Notes under the pieces: model-generated | Databases searched by the model: none | What the model saw: only the letters and a program-made list of their open reading frames with translations | What the model was told of the DNA's origin: nothing | Made by a program: the position numbers and the translations under genes | DNA from: a virus | Virus record (IMG/VR): IMGVR_UViG_3300046787_000316 | Span: 62,001-126,000 of that record | Reading direction: 5' to 3' (one strand) | Length of the DNA: 64,000 nt | In this document: positions 17,812 through 26,193 of the stretch, piece by piece | How positions within the stretch are numbered: the first letter of the stretch is position 1 | Layout: every line of letters starts with the position of its first letter

Positions 17812-18353
17812 CTATCTCTTTTTTGTAATATGGGATTGGTGGTAGGCCATTCCATTTGATATTCCGGGTCGTTCCATTTAATTACACCTTGCTCATTTGC
17901 ATCTATATATTCTCCATTGTAAAATAAATTGTAATGAAACATACAATCGGTAAGTGCATAGTGACCATTTGCAAACCCAGGAGGAACTAATACCTGTTGC
18001 CTGTTACGTTCGGATATGATAAATGATTCCCAATCCCCAAAGGTAGGCGAACCTTCTCTTACATCCAAAACAATGAGGTATATTTCCCCAACAACGGCTT
18101 GGACTAACTTCCAAGTTTTAGTATCATAGTGTAATCCTCGTAATACGTTTTTGTAGGAACGAGAGAATCTACCGTGAATACTAATTTCTGATTTATCATA
18201 GTGAATATGATTCATTACTGGATGTTCCTCACTATGAAATGTAGTAAATATTTCACCCCTATATTCTCTGTAAATAGATGGGGTAAAAATAGGTACTTCG
18301 TACTCAAATATTTTTGATGGAGTTTCTATAAACTCATTCCATTTATTACTCAT
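17808..18353 (-). CDS. rmlC: dTDP-4-dehydrorhamnose 3,5-epimerase-like (RmlC)
   Basis: About 181 residues, full length for the RmlC cupin. The signature is clear: VLRGLHYD with the catalytic histidine, AVVGEIYLIVLDVREGSPTFGDWE, VPPGFANGHYAL, the tyrosine region FHYNLFYNGEY, and WNDPEYQMEWP near the end. It inverts C3/C5 of a 4-keto-6-deoxy sugar nucleotide, a late step in making rhamnose-type or related sugars. No RmlA or RmlB is visible in the window, so the 4-keto precursor would come from the host or from one of the SDRs. Assignment is strong; the exact nucleotide is not known. Confidence 0.92.
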   Translation of the reverse strand: MSNKWNEFIETPSKIFEYEVPIFTPSIYREYRGEIFTTFHSEEHPVMNHIHYDKSEISIHGRFSRSYKNVLRGLHYDTKTWKLVQAVVGEIYLIVLDVREGSPTFGDWESFIISERNRQQVLVPPGFANGHYALTDCMFHYNLFYNGEYIDANEQGVIKWNDPEYQMEWPTTNPILQKRDR

Positions 18354-18354
18354 A

Positions 18355-19326
18355 CTATGTATTTTTTGCGTATCCTAATGGGAATCCGTTTCTAAACTCT
18401 GCTCCCATCTTAGGAACAATCATTTGGTAGGCTTGAATTAATTCAGTTATACCCTTATCCAAATTCCAATGTGCTCTCCATCCAGTCGCTTCTATTTTAG
18501 CGTTCGATACAATGTAATCTCTTTTATCAGGGTCCTCATAAAAGTCGTTGTATGATACCGCAAAATCCTTTACATGAGATTGTATCTTTTCTAATAACTC
18601 TTGCTTTGATAAATTGGCAGAACTTAATCCTACGTTAAATACTTCACCTTTGTAAGTATCATATCTATCTAACATAAACATAAACACATTTGCTACATCC
18701 CTAATATGAATAAAGTTTCGTTTGAAATTCTTTTCAAATACAACAATGTATTTATCGGTAATTGCTTTGTAAACAAAATCGTTTACTAATAAGTCGGTTC
18801 TCATTCTTGGCGATACACCAAACACAGTTGCTAATCGGAATATAATAGCATCTGTTTCTTTTAATAATAAATTTTCAGCTTCGCACTTTGTTTTACCATA
18901 AACTGAAATAGGGTTTAGTGGTGATTCTTCCGTACATTCCGTTTGTCCTTCGCCTATTCCATATCCACTATTAGTATTTGGATATAATATTTTTTTACCA
19001 GTCCCCTTTGTGAATCTAACAATATTTTCAATTTGTGTATAATTTACATCCAATGCCAACTGCGGGTCGGCATCGCAAGCAGGGAATCCTACAATAGCTG
19101 CTAATGGAATAATAGCATCCGCTTCATTACAACACTTTTCCAATAATGTCGTATTACGGACATCTCCATAAATGAATTTGAATTTAGTTGTAAATGTATA
19201 TTGTAATAACGATGTTTGATTGAATAATAATTTATCCAAAACAGTCACATGGTGTCCTTCATCTAATAACCTACCAACTATAACCGAGCCTAAGTATCCA
19301 GCTCCTCCTGTTATCAATACTTTCAT
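18355..19326 (-). CDS. NAD-dependent nucleotide-sugar epimerase/dehydratase (canonical SDR)
   Basis: About 323 residues with a standard extended-SDR fold: ITGGAGYLGS at the N-terminus, a DVRN segment for the cofactor adenine, an ILYPNTNSGYG serine/threonine strand, VYGKTK giving the intact YxxxK motif, and RLATVFG followed by an HIRDVA loop. It is the only one of the island's three SDRs with the textbook catalytic motif. Placed right after RmlC in order of coding and separated by 1 nt. Works with RmlC to make a deoxy- or epimerised sugar nucleotide, by inference. Confidence 0.9.
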   Translation of the reverse strand: MKVLITGGAGYLGSVIVGRLLDEGHHVTVLDKLLFNQTSLLQYTFTTKFKFIYGDVRNTTLLEKCCNEADAIIPLAAIVGFPACDADPQLALDVNYTQIENIVRFTKGTGKKILYPNTNSGYGIGEGQTECTEESPLNPISVYGKTKCEAENLLLKETDAIIFRLATVFGVSPRMRTDLLVNDFVYKAITDKYIVVFEKNFKRNFIHIRDVANVFMFMLDRYDTYKGEVFNVGLSSANLSKQELLEKIQSHVKDFAVSYNDFYEDPDKRDYIVSNAKIEATGWRAHWNLDKGITELIQAYQMIVPKMGAEFRNGFPLGYAKNT

Positions 19327-19327
19327 A

Positions 19328-20062
19328 TTATAATTTTTCTAAATCTTTACAAAATTTCATTAAGTGGTTGTTGTTACCTGTCATGTCCCAAAACTTATAA
19401 TCAGTTTCGTTTTCAAAATTAAAACAACATAATAATCCTAACTCACTTTTATCAACTAATTGAAATCCATGTTTATTTTTAGTTACAAGATTTGGTAAGT
19501 TTTTTCTGAAATCATTAACAACCGAGCCATCTAATTTTTTATTAGAAACTATAAAGAAATCACTATAACATTCTTGCGACCAACTAAAATCTCCCTTAGT
19601 ATCAGCTGAACCTATAAAGTATGGTGCGTTAACATAATCTCTTAACTTACCACCCAATGTTTCGGAATATACTAATTCATCATCAATCCATAATTCATAA
19701 GTAAACGTATCCCCATCCCAATTTAATGTAAATAAATGTGGTTCTGCCCAAAATTCTTCATCTTTATAGAACAAAATCTTATCGGCATATTTTTCTACCT
19801 CATCTTCCACATACCAAAAATTCAACATTAACATATCGGGTTTTCTATAAACGATTCCCGTATGTAATCCTCTTCTCATAAAGATTCCAGCCATATCATC
19901 TATTTTGGAATCATCTTCTCCTCGTTTCCAAGTTCCACTAATAGTCCAACTTGATTCATTCATTACATAAAAAGCAGATGTATCAATAATCCCATAGGCG
20001 TTATGTGGCCACCAAGGCAAATCTGCTAATATCAATGGTTCTTTGTGTTTTATTTTGTACAT
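19328..20062 (-). CDS. LamG/concanavalin-like domain protein
   Basis: About 244 residues of beta-sandwich character without a catalytic domain. SWTISGTWKRG, HLFTLNWDGDTFTYELWIDDELVY and YFIGSADTKGDF are typical LamG strands, with FNFENETDYKFWDMTGNNNHL as the closing segment. Related LamG modules are built into two glycosyltransferases next door. A single carbohydrate-recognition module in the cytoplasm is odd; it could present an acceptor glycan or act as a subunit for the radical SAM enzyme, whose gene it overlaps by one base. Function inferred only from fold. Confidence 0.6.
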   Translation of the reverse strand: MYKIKHKEPLILADLPWWPHNAYGIIDTSAFYVMNESSWTISGTWKRGEDDSKIDDMAGIFMRRGLHTGIVYRKPDMLMLNFWYVEDEVEKYADKILFYKDEEFWAEPHLFTLNWDGDTFTYELWIDDELVYSETLGGKLRDYVNAPYFIGSADTKGDFSWSQECYSDFFIVSNKKLDGSVVNDFRKNLPNLVTKNKHGFQLVDKSELGLLCCFNFENETDYKFWDMTGNNNHLMKFCKDLEKL

Positions 20063-21462
20063 TATAACTGTATTTCTTTTGTGAAATTATAAAATTCTTC
20101 TAATTCTGGGAATGTTTTACAAAAATCCGTTCCTCTTCTTTTGTCGTGTTCACTAAAGAATTTGTGGAAATTATATCTAGCTTTATGCAACTCCCCATTA
20201 TCAATTGGAGATATCGACCAATCGTATGTTCTTTTCAATTTTTGTATTTCTAAATCGGAATACCCAACGTATCCTTTTGAATAATATGGAATCCCATAAT
20301 AAAATGCTAATTGAGCTTGGTCAAATATATTTTGCTTAAATTGATGTGGTAGGATTTGTACCGTTTGATGACGAGGATGTCTTAGATATGATGTATCTAA
20401 TAATACAGGCGATAACCAATATCTATCATCTCCAGCATACTCTCTCTTCAAATCATACACTCCTTTAATTAATTTATCAAAACTGAATACTGATAACATA
20501 TTGTATGTTACCATAAATGTAATAGTGATTCTCGGAACTTCTCTTAAAATTCTATTTACATTATTCCAAAAACGATTAAACTCTAATCCGTTACGGATAT
20601 ATTCAGCTTGCTCTCCCCAACCATCACACGAAGTAAATAACACAAATCCCTTTACTTTATCTTCTTCTGTAATTCTTTTTAATTTTTCGATTAATTTAGT
20701 TATAAGCTCATCGCTAACTCCTAAATTGGAATTGATTGAGAAATCTAAATTTTTATTAGGATTTGGTTCATCAATTATATAATCCAAAACTTTCCAAGTA
20801 TCCTTTGATAACAATGGCTCTCCACCAGTTATTCTAAAAGTATGCAAATCTCTATACAAATCCGGCCACCATTTCCAAAATGCTTCTACATAAGGATTAT
20901 GTTCTCTATGTGGAATTGGCATCTTTTGTTCAGCTGCAAGATGTTTTAAATCATTGAAATTATCAGTTGTATTATACCCACCATGTTGCTGAATCTCTTC
21001 CATCCATTTAGATGAAAAAGTAGGTGAACAATATGAACAAGCAAAATTACAAATGTTTGAGAATGCAACCTCTACATATCTTGGATTAAAATCATCTCTC
21101 CAATTTGAATTTTTAATGGTTTCGAAATCAGGCCAAGACCAATCTTCGGATGATTTGAAAATTCTATCCGAATATAAATCCGAATTATCCTCAACTCCCC
21201 AACAATAATCACATTCCGTTGGCCTCGCACCGGACATCATTTCTTTTCTTTTCTGCTTCTTAAATAAAGTATTATGAAGTGCAGATGGGTTTCTAGCAAT
21301 CTCTGCTTCGGATACTTTGTGAGTATTAGGGTGGTGACAACTATGATTGTGACCGGTGTGTAAGTGAGTTGTAACTTGCGTCCATTTCGCTAAACACATT
21401 CCTTTACCAATGCCATCTAATGAATTTTTTACTTCTTCGTAAAGTGGTTTTTTATACGCCAT
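20062..21462 (-). CDS. Radical SAM enzyme with N-terminal extra cysteines (twitch-type)
   Basis: About 466 residues. The SAM cluster motif is C138-x3-C142-x2-C145 (SNICNFACSYCSP), followed by ITGGEPLL, the GGE strand that binds the SAM amino group. The N-terminal 130 residues hold further cysteines (C23, C42 and a C84-x2-C87 pair in ECDYC) that could bind an auxiliary cluster, as in 'twitch' domain radical SAM proteins. Such enzymes occur in phage and surface-polysaccharide loci, but their substrates are mostly unknown. Coupled by overlap to the LamG gene and 2 nt from the GT7 pair, so it probably acts on a sugar in the same pathway. Confidence 0.85.
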   Translation of the reverse strand: MAYKKPLYEEVKNSLDGIGKGMCLAKWTQVTTHLHTGHNHSCHHPNTHKVSEAEIARNPSALHNTLFKKQKRKEMMSGARPTECDYCWGVEDNSDLYSDRIFKSSEDWSWPDFETIKNSNWRDDFNPRYVEVAFSNICNFACSYCSPTFSSKWMEEIQQHGGYNTTDNFNDLKHLAAEQKMPIPHREHNPYVEAFWKWWPDLYRDLHTFRITGGEPLLSKDTWKVLDYIIDEPNPNKNLDFSINSNLGVSDELITKLIEKLKRITEEDKVKGFVLFTSCDGWGEQAEYIRNGLEFNRFWNNVNRILREVPRITITFMVTYNMLSVFSFDKLIKGVYDLKREYAGDDRYWLSPVLLDTSYLRHPRHQTVQILPHQFKQNIFDQAQLAFYYGIPYYSKGYVGYSDLEIQKLKRTYDWSISPIDNGELHKARYNFHKFFSEHDKRRGTDFCKTFPELEEFYNFTKEIQL

Positions 21463-21464
21463 AA

Positions 21465-22874
21465 CTATGCTTTAACATTTATAAGTTTGTGTTTATTATA
21501 TATAGTATCGATTGATATTAATTCGTATTTCATTGAGTTAATACCATCCGATTTGTAATCAATTTTACCCTGCTGCATTTGTAATATATATCGTCTTTCA
21601 TTTCTTGCAGTAGTTTCTCCCTTTGCCCATTTATCAATTCCCCCAACATTAATTAATCCTTCGGTTTGATGTGGTAAGCATCTGAATTTACCATCCCTTC
21701 TATATGGTAAGACTGTATTTGGTACTGAAATAGTTTGATTTATAATTTCTACATTATCCATTTCCAATTCATCCATTGGTTGGGAGAAATCCAAATCAAA
21801 TACTAAATTATCAGTAGGCTGTATTTTATGTAAGTTTTGTATTTCATCTGCTGATAAACATCTATCCCACATTTTTATTTCGGAAATATAACCTTTGAAA
21901 AATTCTTCATTTGGTGATTTAGAATATCCAATTTGAAATTTATCCATCCCATAACGTTTCAATGGTTCATTATAAATTAATGGCGAATATGTACCAGTCC
22001 CCAATCTTGCATCACTTTCTTTACCATTTAGATAAAAATGAATTTGTTTTAATTCGGAATCAACTGCCATTGTCACCCAACTCCATTGATTTTCATAACG
22101 TTTAATCCATTGATATAAATGAGTCTTAACTCTATCCCATAACATAGCAGTATAAGCTCTACTATTATTAAATGATATTCCCCAATCGTATCCAGGTTTT
22201 CTGAATATTGGGTACTCTATAAATTGTCTTTCGGAATCTCCAATTAACCATATAGGAACTTTTTCAATTTGTTGGTCAGCTTTTACTAAAATAGAAACGG
22301 TATGTGATTGTGAAATACAATCTTTCATTTCTCTGCTAGGCCTGTATAATGCTTTGGAATTCAATCCATTAAAGTATCCAACTAATTTATCTTTATCAAA
22401 ATCCAATTGATTTCGTTGTGCATACCCTTCCATCACACATCTCCAAAATAAATCATCATCCTCCATTCCCCAATCCCAATAATCATTTGAATATCCATTA
22501 GTACGTTCTACTTGTTCTTTGGAAAATACAACTGCTCCACCAAAATACTCCTCATATTTTAATTGGTAATCCGATTGTGAAATTCTAACGGCAATGTGTT
22601 GTGGGTTATCAGTTGGAAATGAATAATCGCAACTATCATCTTCCGGCACCATATCAATATCATGCCAAACGATGTAATCACATCCATCATCAAATGCATG
22701 TTTAGCTGCAATGTTTTTCATTAAACCTCTATTAAAAAGTTTATCATCACATTGATGTGCTAAATAAATGGTATGTTCAATTCCTTTTGAATCTAAAAAA
22801 GCAGATACAATTGGAATGAATTGATTCATGTGTTCTTCTCGGTTTCTATATGGTACACATACTCCTAATTTCAT
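21465..22874 (-). CDS. GT7 beta-1,4-galactosyltransferase-like enzyme with nested LamG domain, copy 1
   Basis: About 469 residues. Residues 3-150 follow animal beta-1,4-galactosyltransferase: VPYRNREEH, FNRGLMKNIA, HDIDMVP (metal Asp), YFGGAVVFS, NGYSNDYWDWGMEDDDL. A LamG-like sandwich fills about 165-370 (IWLIGDSE, WVTMAVDSELKQIHFYLNG, KMWDRCLSADEI). The GT7 tail then resumes: PYRRDGKFRCLPH (H402 at the metal-His position) and SDGINSMKYEL (442-452), which in the animal enzyme directly continue the catalytic domain. So the LamG looks inserted within the fold and not added at the end. Cytoplasmic, no signal or membrane anchor. ATGA-coupled to its paralog. Confidence 0.85.
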   Translation of the reverse strand: MKLGVCVPYRNREEHMNQFIPIVSAFLDSKGIEHTIYLAHQCDDKLFNRGLMKNIAAKHAFDDGCDYIVWHDIDMVPEDDSCDYSFPTDNPQHIAVRISQSDYQLKYEEYFGGAVVFSKEQVERTNGYSNDYWDWGMEDDDLFWRCVMEGYAQRNQLDFDKDKLVGYFNGLNSKALYRPSREMKDCISQSHTVSILVKADQQIEKVPIWLIGDSERQFIEYPIFRKPGYDWGISFNNSRAYTAMLWDRVKTHLYQWIKRYENQWSWVTMAVDSELKQIHFYLNGKESDARLGTGTYSPLIYNEPLKRYGMDKFQIGYSKSPNEEFFKGYISEIKMWDRCLSADEIQNLHKIQPTDNLVFDLDFSQPMDELEMDNVEIINQTISVPNTVLPYRRDGKFRCLPHQTEGLINVGGIDKWAKGETTARNERRYILQMQQGKIDYKSDGINSMKYELISIDTIYNKHKLINVKA

Positions 22875-24301
22875 TATATACCTACGTTTATAGTTCTTAT
22901 ATTACCATTGGTTTCAACACCATAGGTATGATATTTTAAAGTACTCAATCCATCGTTTTCCAATAATGAATGATTACCATTTACTTCATTTACAAATCTT
23001 AACTGATTCCATCTAGTCGATTGGTCTTTCCAAGCATTTCCTACGAATCCATTCTCATCATGCTTCAATGATTTGAATAGTGATTTCCTACGATGTGGAA
23101 TATAGAAATCTTCATAATCATCTACCAATTCTTTTACAATTTCACATTTATATATAATACCATCATTATCATTGCCAGATAAATCAGTTAGTTTATAGTT
23201 TTCAATGTGGTTAGAATCATAATATGTTTTTAAATTATCAGCAGATTCATATTTTCCAAAATTCTCTGTTAATAGTTTAGTATTATTATTAGAAATATCA
23301 TAAATCTCATCAGCTGATAATTGATTATCATAGTATGCGAAATATTCAATAGTTCCTTTAAACCAATTTGGAATAATTTCCCTATCAGGATTACCAACTC
23401 CTAAATAAAAGTATGGTTCTTTTCTATATCTAGCATTATATCTACGAATTGGTTCAGTTTCTCCAACTAACTCACCATCTTGATACATTTTAATTATAGT
23501 AGATGCTGAATCGTATGATAAAGTAATATTGGTTTTATACTTAGGTTTAATATCTGTATTAAGATATATGGGTTTGAATTTACTATCAAATGTACAGAAG
23601 TTGTATCTATCAAATGACGTATATGATATAGCGAAATCGAAGCCAGGTATACTAAACGCAGTAAATTCATCTGATTGTTTGTTATGATTTAAAATTAAAT
23701 TATTAGGTCTGAAACATATCGATATAGTAAAGTCATTATTCAAATCAATAACATTTTTGGATTTAACATAAGCATTATCGCCATTAAATCTTAAAACATT
23801 ATTATTGTAACCTACGTTTTTTAATTCTATTTTATTTAATTCAACTGAATGATACTTACATCTCAACAATAAGTCATCATCTTCATATCCCCATCCCCAG
23901 TACTTATTAGAATAACCATCAATCTGCTCAAAGATATCCATTGGAAATAACGTAACACCGCCAAAGTATGTATCAAATACAACTCGTTCCTTCTCACCTT
24001 CACTTAATTCAAAATTAGTAGATAAATGTAATGGGATATCCGAATAAGAATAATCTACATCAATTGGTAGCATATCAACATCGTGGAATACTACATAATC
24101 ACATCTAAGCTTTTTAGCTTGCTTAAATCCGATATTAAGTAGCATCCCACGATTAAAAAGTTTGGCATCGTCTTGGTGAACTATAATTAATTCAAATCGT
24201 ATATTTTTAGTTCGTAAATAAGTTACAATTGATTGTTTAAATTGTTTCAAATGTAAATCACGACCTCTATACGGCACAACTATGCCAACTTTCCTATCCA
24301 T
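22874..24301 (-). CDS. GT7 beta-1,4-galactosyltransferase-like enzyme with nested LamG domain, copy 2
   Basis: About 475 residues and the same plan as its neighbour. VPYRGRDLHLKQF, LFNRGMLLNIG, FHDVDMLPID, TYFGGVTLFP and DGYSNKYWGWGYEDDDL (128-143) are near-textbook GT7 motifs. LamG occupies about 165-375 (RFNGDNAYV, TNITLSYDSASTIIKMYQDGEL, YFAYYDNQLSADEI). The fold closes with HRRKSLFKSLKH (H414) and NDGLSTLKYHTYGV. The metal-site residue three before the His is Ser here and Cys in copy 1, where vertebrate enzymes have Met. The two copies probably act on different acceptors or donors. Overlaps the small gene before it by 8 nt. Confidence 0.85.
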   Translation of the reverse strand: MDRKVGIVVPYRGRDLHLKQFKQSIVTYLRTKNIRFELIIVHQDDAKLFNRGMLLNIGFKQAKKLRCDYVVFHDVDMLPIDVDYSYSDIPLHLSTNFELSEGEKERVVFDTYFGGVTLFPMDIFEQIDGYSNKYWGWGYEDDDLLLRCKYHSVELNKIELKNVGYNNNVLRFNGDNAYVKSKNVIDLNNDFTISICFRPNNLILNHNKQSDEFTAFSIPGFDFAISYTSFDRYNFCTFDSKFKPIYLNTDIKPKYKTNITLSYDSASTIIKMYQDGELVGETEPIRRYNARYRKEPYFYLGVGNPDREIIPNWFKGTIEYFAYYDNQLSADEIYDISNNNTKLLTENFGKYESADNLKTYYDSNHIENYKLTDLSGNDNDGIIYKCEIVKELVDDYEDFYIPHRRKSLFKSLKHDENGFVGNAWKDQSTRWNQLRFVNEVNGNHSLLENDGLSTLKYHTYGVETNGNIRTINVGI

Positions 24302-24482
24302 TTATGGTAGGGTCTTTTTGTTGAGTAGTTTTATGCCATTCGGCAAGATAGAATTGAATTCGGTTACTCCACTCATCTTTATCAATTTCTTCAAACCAAA
24401 TTGCTAAAGCGTCAACACTATTTGCTATCTTTTCTAATGCTTTTACTTCTCTTTCTTTTAATTTTAATTCGTCTGCTGTCAT
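24294..24482 (-). CDS. Small helical protein
   Basis: A 62-residue charged protein, nearly all helix (DELKLKEREVKALEKIANSVDALAIWF), ending in a Thr/Gln-rich tail. No family recognised. It is the first gene after a host-type promoter and its end overlaps the start of a GT7 gene, so it is well placed as the leader gene of the transferase operon. It may be a partner or oligomerisation peptide, though nothing shows this. Confidence 0.65.
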   Translation of the reverse strand: MTADELKLKEREVKALEKIANSVDALAIWFEEIDKDEWSNRIQFYLAEWHKTTQQKDPTING

Positions 24483-24504
24483 TAGTGTTTAATTATTTAT
24501 ATTA

Positions 24505-24536
24505 CAAAGTTAGTGAATTTTTTTGATAAAACCAAA
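24505..24536 (-). promoter_or_regulatory. Host-type promoter (TTTG-N20-TAACTTTG)
   Basis: Minus-strand TTTG (24536-24533), 20 nt, then TAACTTTG (24512-24505), a full match to TAnnTTTG. The -7 box ends 22 nt before the ATG of the 62-residue gene. It would drive the GT7, radical SAM and RmlC part of the glycan island. Confidence 0.7.
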
Positions 24537-25388
24537 TTAAATTGATATTATTTTTTTAAGTAAATTATCCCATTGAGTGTATCCATTATAATCATCTGAA
24601 ATATTTTCAAAACCATATTCTGAATTATTTACATCTATTTCAAAATTATTACTTCTAATAGCTTGATACATTTTCAAATATTCTGCTGAAAATGCATAGG
24701 GTTTGCGCTCATCTGCCACTGTTTTAATCCTATCAACACAAGTTGAATCCCATTTAAAATGATGAACTTGCACATTATACTTATCAATTGGTGCTATTAA
24801 CGGATGATTCCATCCATGCCATCTCCAAGTTGAATGTCCATTTATTTTTGCATAATGTTGTCCTGCTGTAATTTCAATATTACCTTTCATAATACAAACC
24901 TTATTAGGACATGCTTCACTCATAGGATATCTAAAGAATCCAGCCAACGGAAATTGTTTAAATATATTTTTGTATGGTTCTATAACAGGGAATACACCAT
25001 TCTCACCAATTCTATCGATAAATCCTCCTCTAACTAATTCCCATCCATTAATTTCACAATCTTCAACAATATAACTTAGAGGTTGCGAATAAACATGAAA
25101 TTCATCATCATCTGAAACTACCCACCAATCATTTGGATGCATCAATTTAGTTTCATTATATAATTGGGTAACATATTCCCAATTAAACTTCTCTTTAACT
25201 TCCCTTCTAACTATCTTAGCATTTGGAAAATTAACTAATATGTTTGAGATTTCTGAATAAGTACTAAATCCTTCCCACTCATATACTACGATATAAATTT
25301 CATCAACTATATCCTTGTAATGATTCAGCATGTGCCACAATGTATTTGTACGTGAACCAGTAACCGTAACTAACCTTATCTTTTTCAT
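24537..25388 (-). CDS. Putative glycosyltransferase (GT2/GT92-like, GT-A)
   Basis: About 283 residues. The N-terminal strand LVTVTGSRTNTL with helix HMLNHYKDIVDEIYIVVYE and then WWVVSDDDEFHVY near residue 93-101 give a metal-binding DxD site in the DDDEF form. The C-terminal half has an HHFKW segment typical of proteins that glycosylate a nucleotide-sugar acceptor in surface loci. No membrane segment. Donor unknown. Followed closely by a host-type promoter for the next gene, so it ends one transcription unit of the island. Confidence 0.7.
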   Translation of the reverse strand: MKKIRLVTVTGSRTNTLWHMLNHYKDIVDEIYIVVYEWEGFSTYSEISNILVNFPNAKIVRREVKEKFNWEYVTQLYNETKLMHPNDWWVVSDDDEFHVYSQPLSYIVEDCEINGWELVRGGFIDRIGENGVFPVIEPYKNIFKQFPLAGFFRYPMSEACPNKVCIMKGNIEITAGQHYAKINGHSTWRWHGWNHPLIAPIDKYNVQVHHFKWDSTCVDRIKTVADERKPYAFSAEYLKMYQAIRSNNFEIDVNNSEYGFENISDDYNGYTQWDNLLKKIISI

Positions 25389-25428
25389 TTTATTTTATTT
25401 TTAAGCTTTCTAAGCTTTTTTAGCTGTC

Positions 25429-26190
25429 TTATTTTCTGCTTAGCAGTGTCAAACCTGTCGAGGTAGGTCTTTTTGTGTCAAATATACGAAAATTTTTTAA
25501 ATTTACCAAGTCCCAATCTGGATTATCTTTTAATTCTTTAACAAATTTAGCAGGTCCATCAAATGTAGCAAAATCCTTTTTAGCATTTTCGGTAACAATA
25601 AACGTATCGTGGTATAGTTTATCGGTATCGTGAATTGTAATCAATCCATTTTCAGACATTATAGTAGAATATAATTCAAAATCTTTCTTAACTCCCTCAT
25701 AAGAATGGTCGCCATCTATATGTAGATAGTCAATTTTAATATCTTGTCTAACAAAGTAATCGTAAAACGCTCTCTCCGAAGTTTCTAATATAATTTGAGG
25801 ACTGAAATGTTTTCTAAGAAACGAATCTTCTTCAGTCCAATCGGTGAACCCACCAACTCCATTTGAAGCATCTACTATAATGGTTGTACCAACATCACCC
25901 CACTCATTGGATGGATTTCCTTCGAATATATTTTGAGAATGTAAATCAACTCTGGCTTGAGTCATAATACGTGGAATGAATCCACCACCACTACCAATAC
26001 AAACGCAGATTTTTGAACGAGAAAATTGTATGAATGAATATATTAACATTCCATCTCCTAAGTGTAAATCAGTTGCACCATGAGTCCATCTGTAATTTAT
26101 CGGAGTATGTATTTGATTACCCTCTTCATCGAAGTGATGATTATTAGTAAGGTAATCTTTAACAATATTTAGATTAAGTAACGATTGCAT
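25429..26190 (-). CDS. Class I SAM-dependent methyltransferase (Methyltransf_24-like)
   Basis: About 253 residues. ICVCIGSGGGFIP near 60-72 is motif I, and DYLHIDGDHSYEGVKKDFEL near 150 carries the HIDGDHSYEGV signature of the macrocin-O-methyltransferase/cephalosporin-hydroxylase-like group, with IHDTD after it. These enzymes methylate sugar hydroxyls on glycans or natural products, so O-methylation of a phage-made sugar is the best reading. It sits between glycosyltransferases; the 40-nt gap after it contains an AAGCTT repeat that does not form a terminator on this strand. Confidence 0.8.
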   Translation of the reverse strand: MQSLLNLNIVKDYLTNNHHFDEEGNQIHTPINYRWTHGATDLHLGDGMLIYSFIQFSRSKICVCIGSGGGFIPRIMTQARVDLHSQNIFEGNPSNEWGDVGTTIIVDASNGVGGFTDWTEEDSFLRKHFSPQIILETSERAFYDYFVRQDIKIDYLHIDGDHSYEGVKKDFELYSTIMSENGLITIHDTDKLYHDTFIVTENAKKDFATFDGPAKFVKELKDNPDWDLVNLKNFRIFDTKRPTSTGLTLLSRK

Positions 26191-26193
26191 AAC

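Noticed and set aside
25403-25417. AAGCTTTCTAAGCTT repeat as a terminator
   Set aside because: On the coding strand it is followed by A and not by T residues, and no plus-strand gene precedes it.
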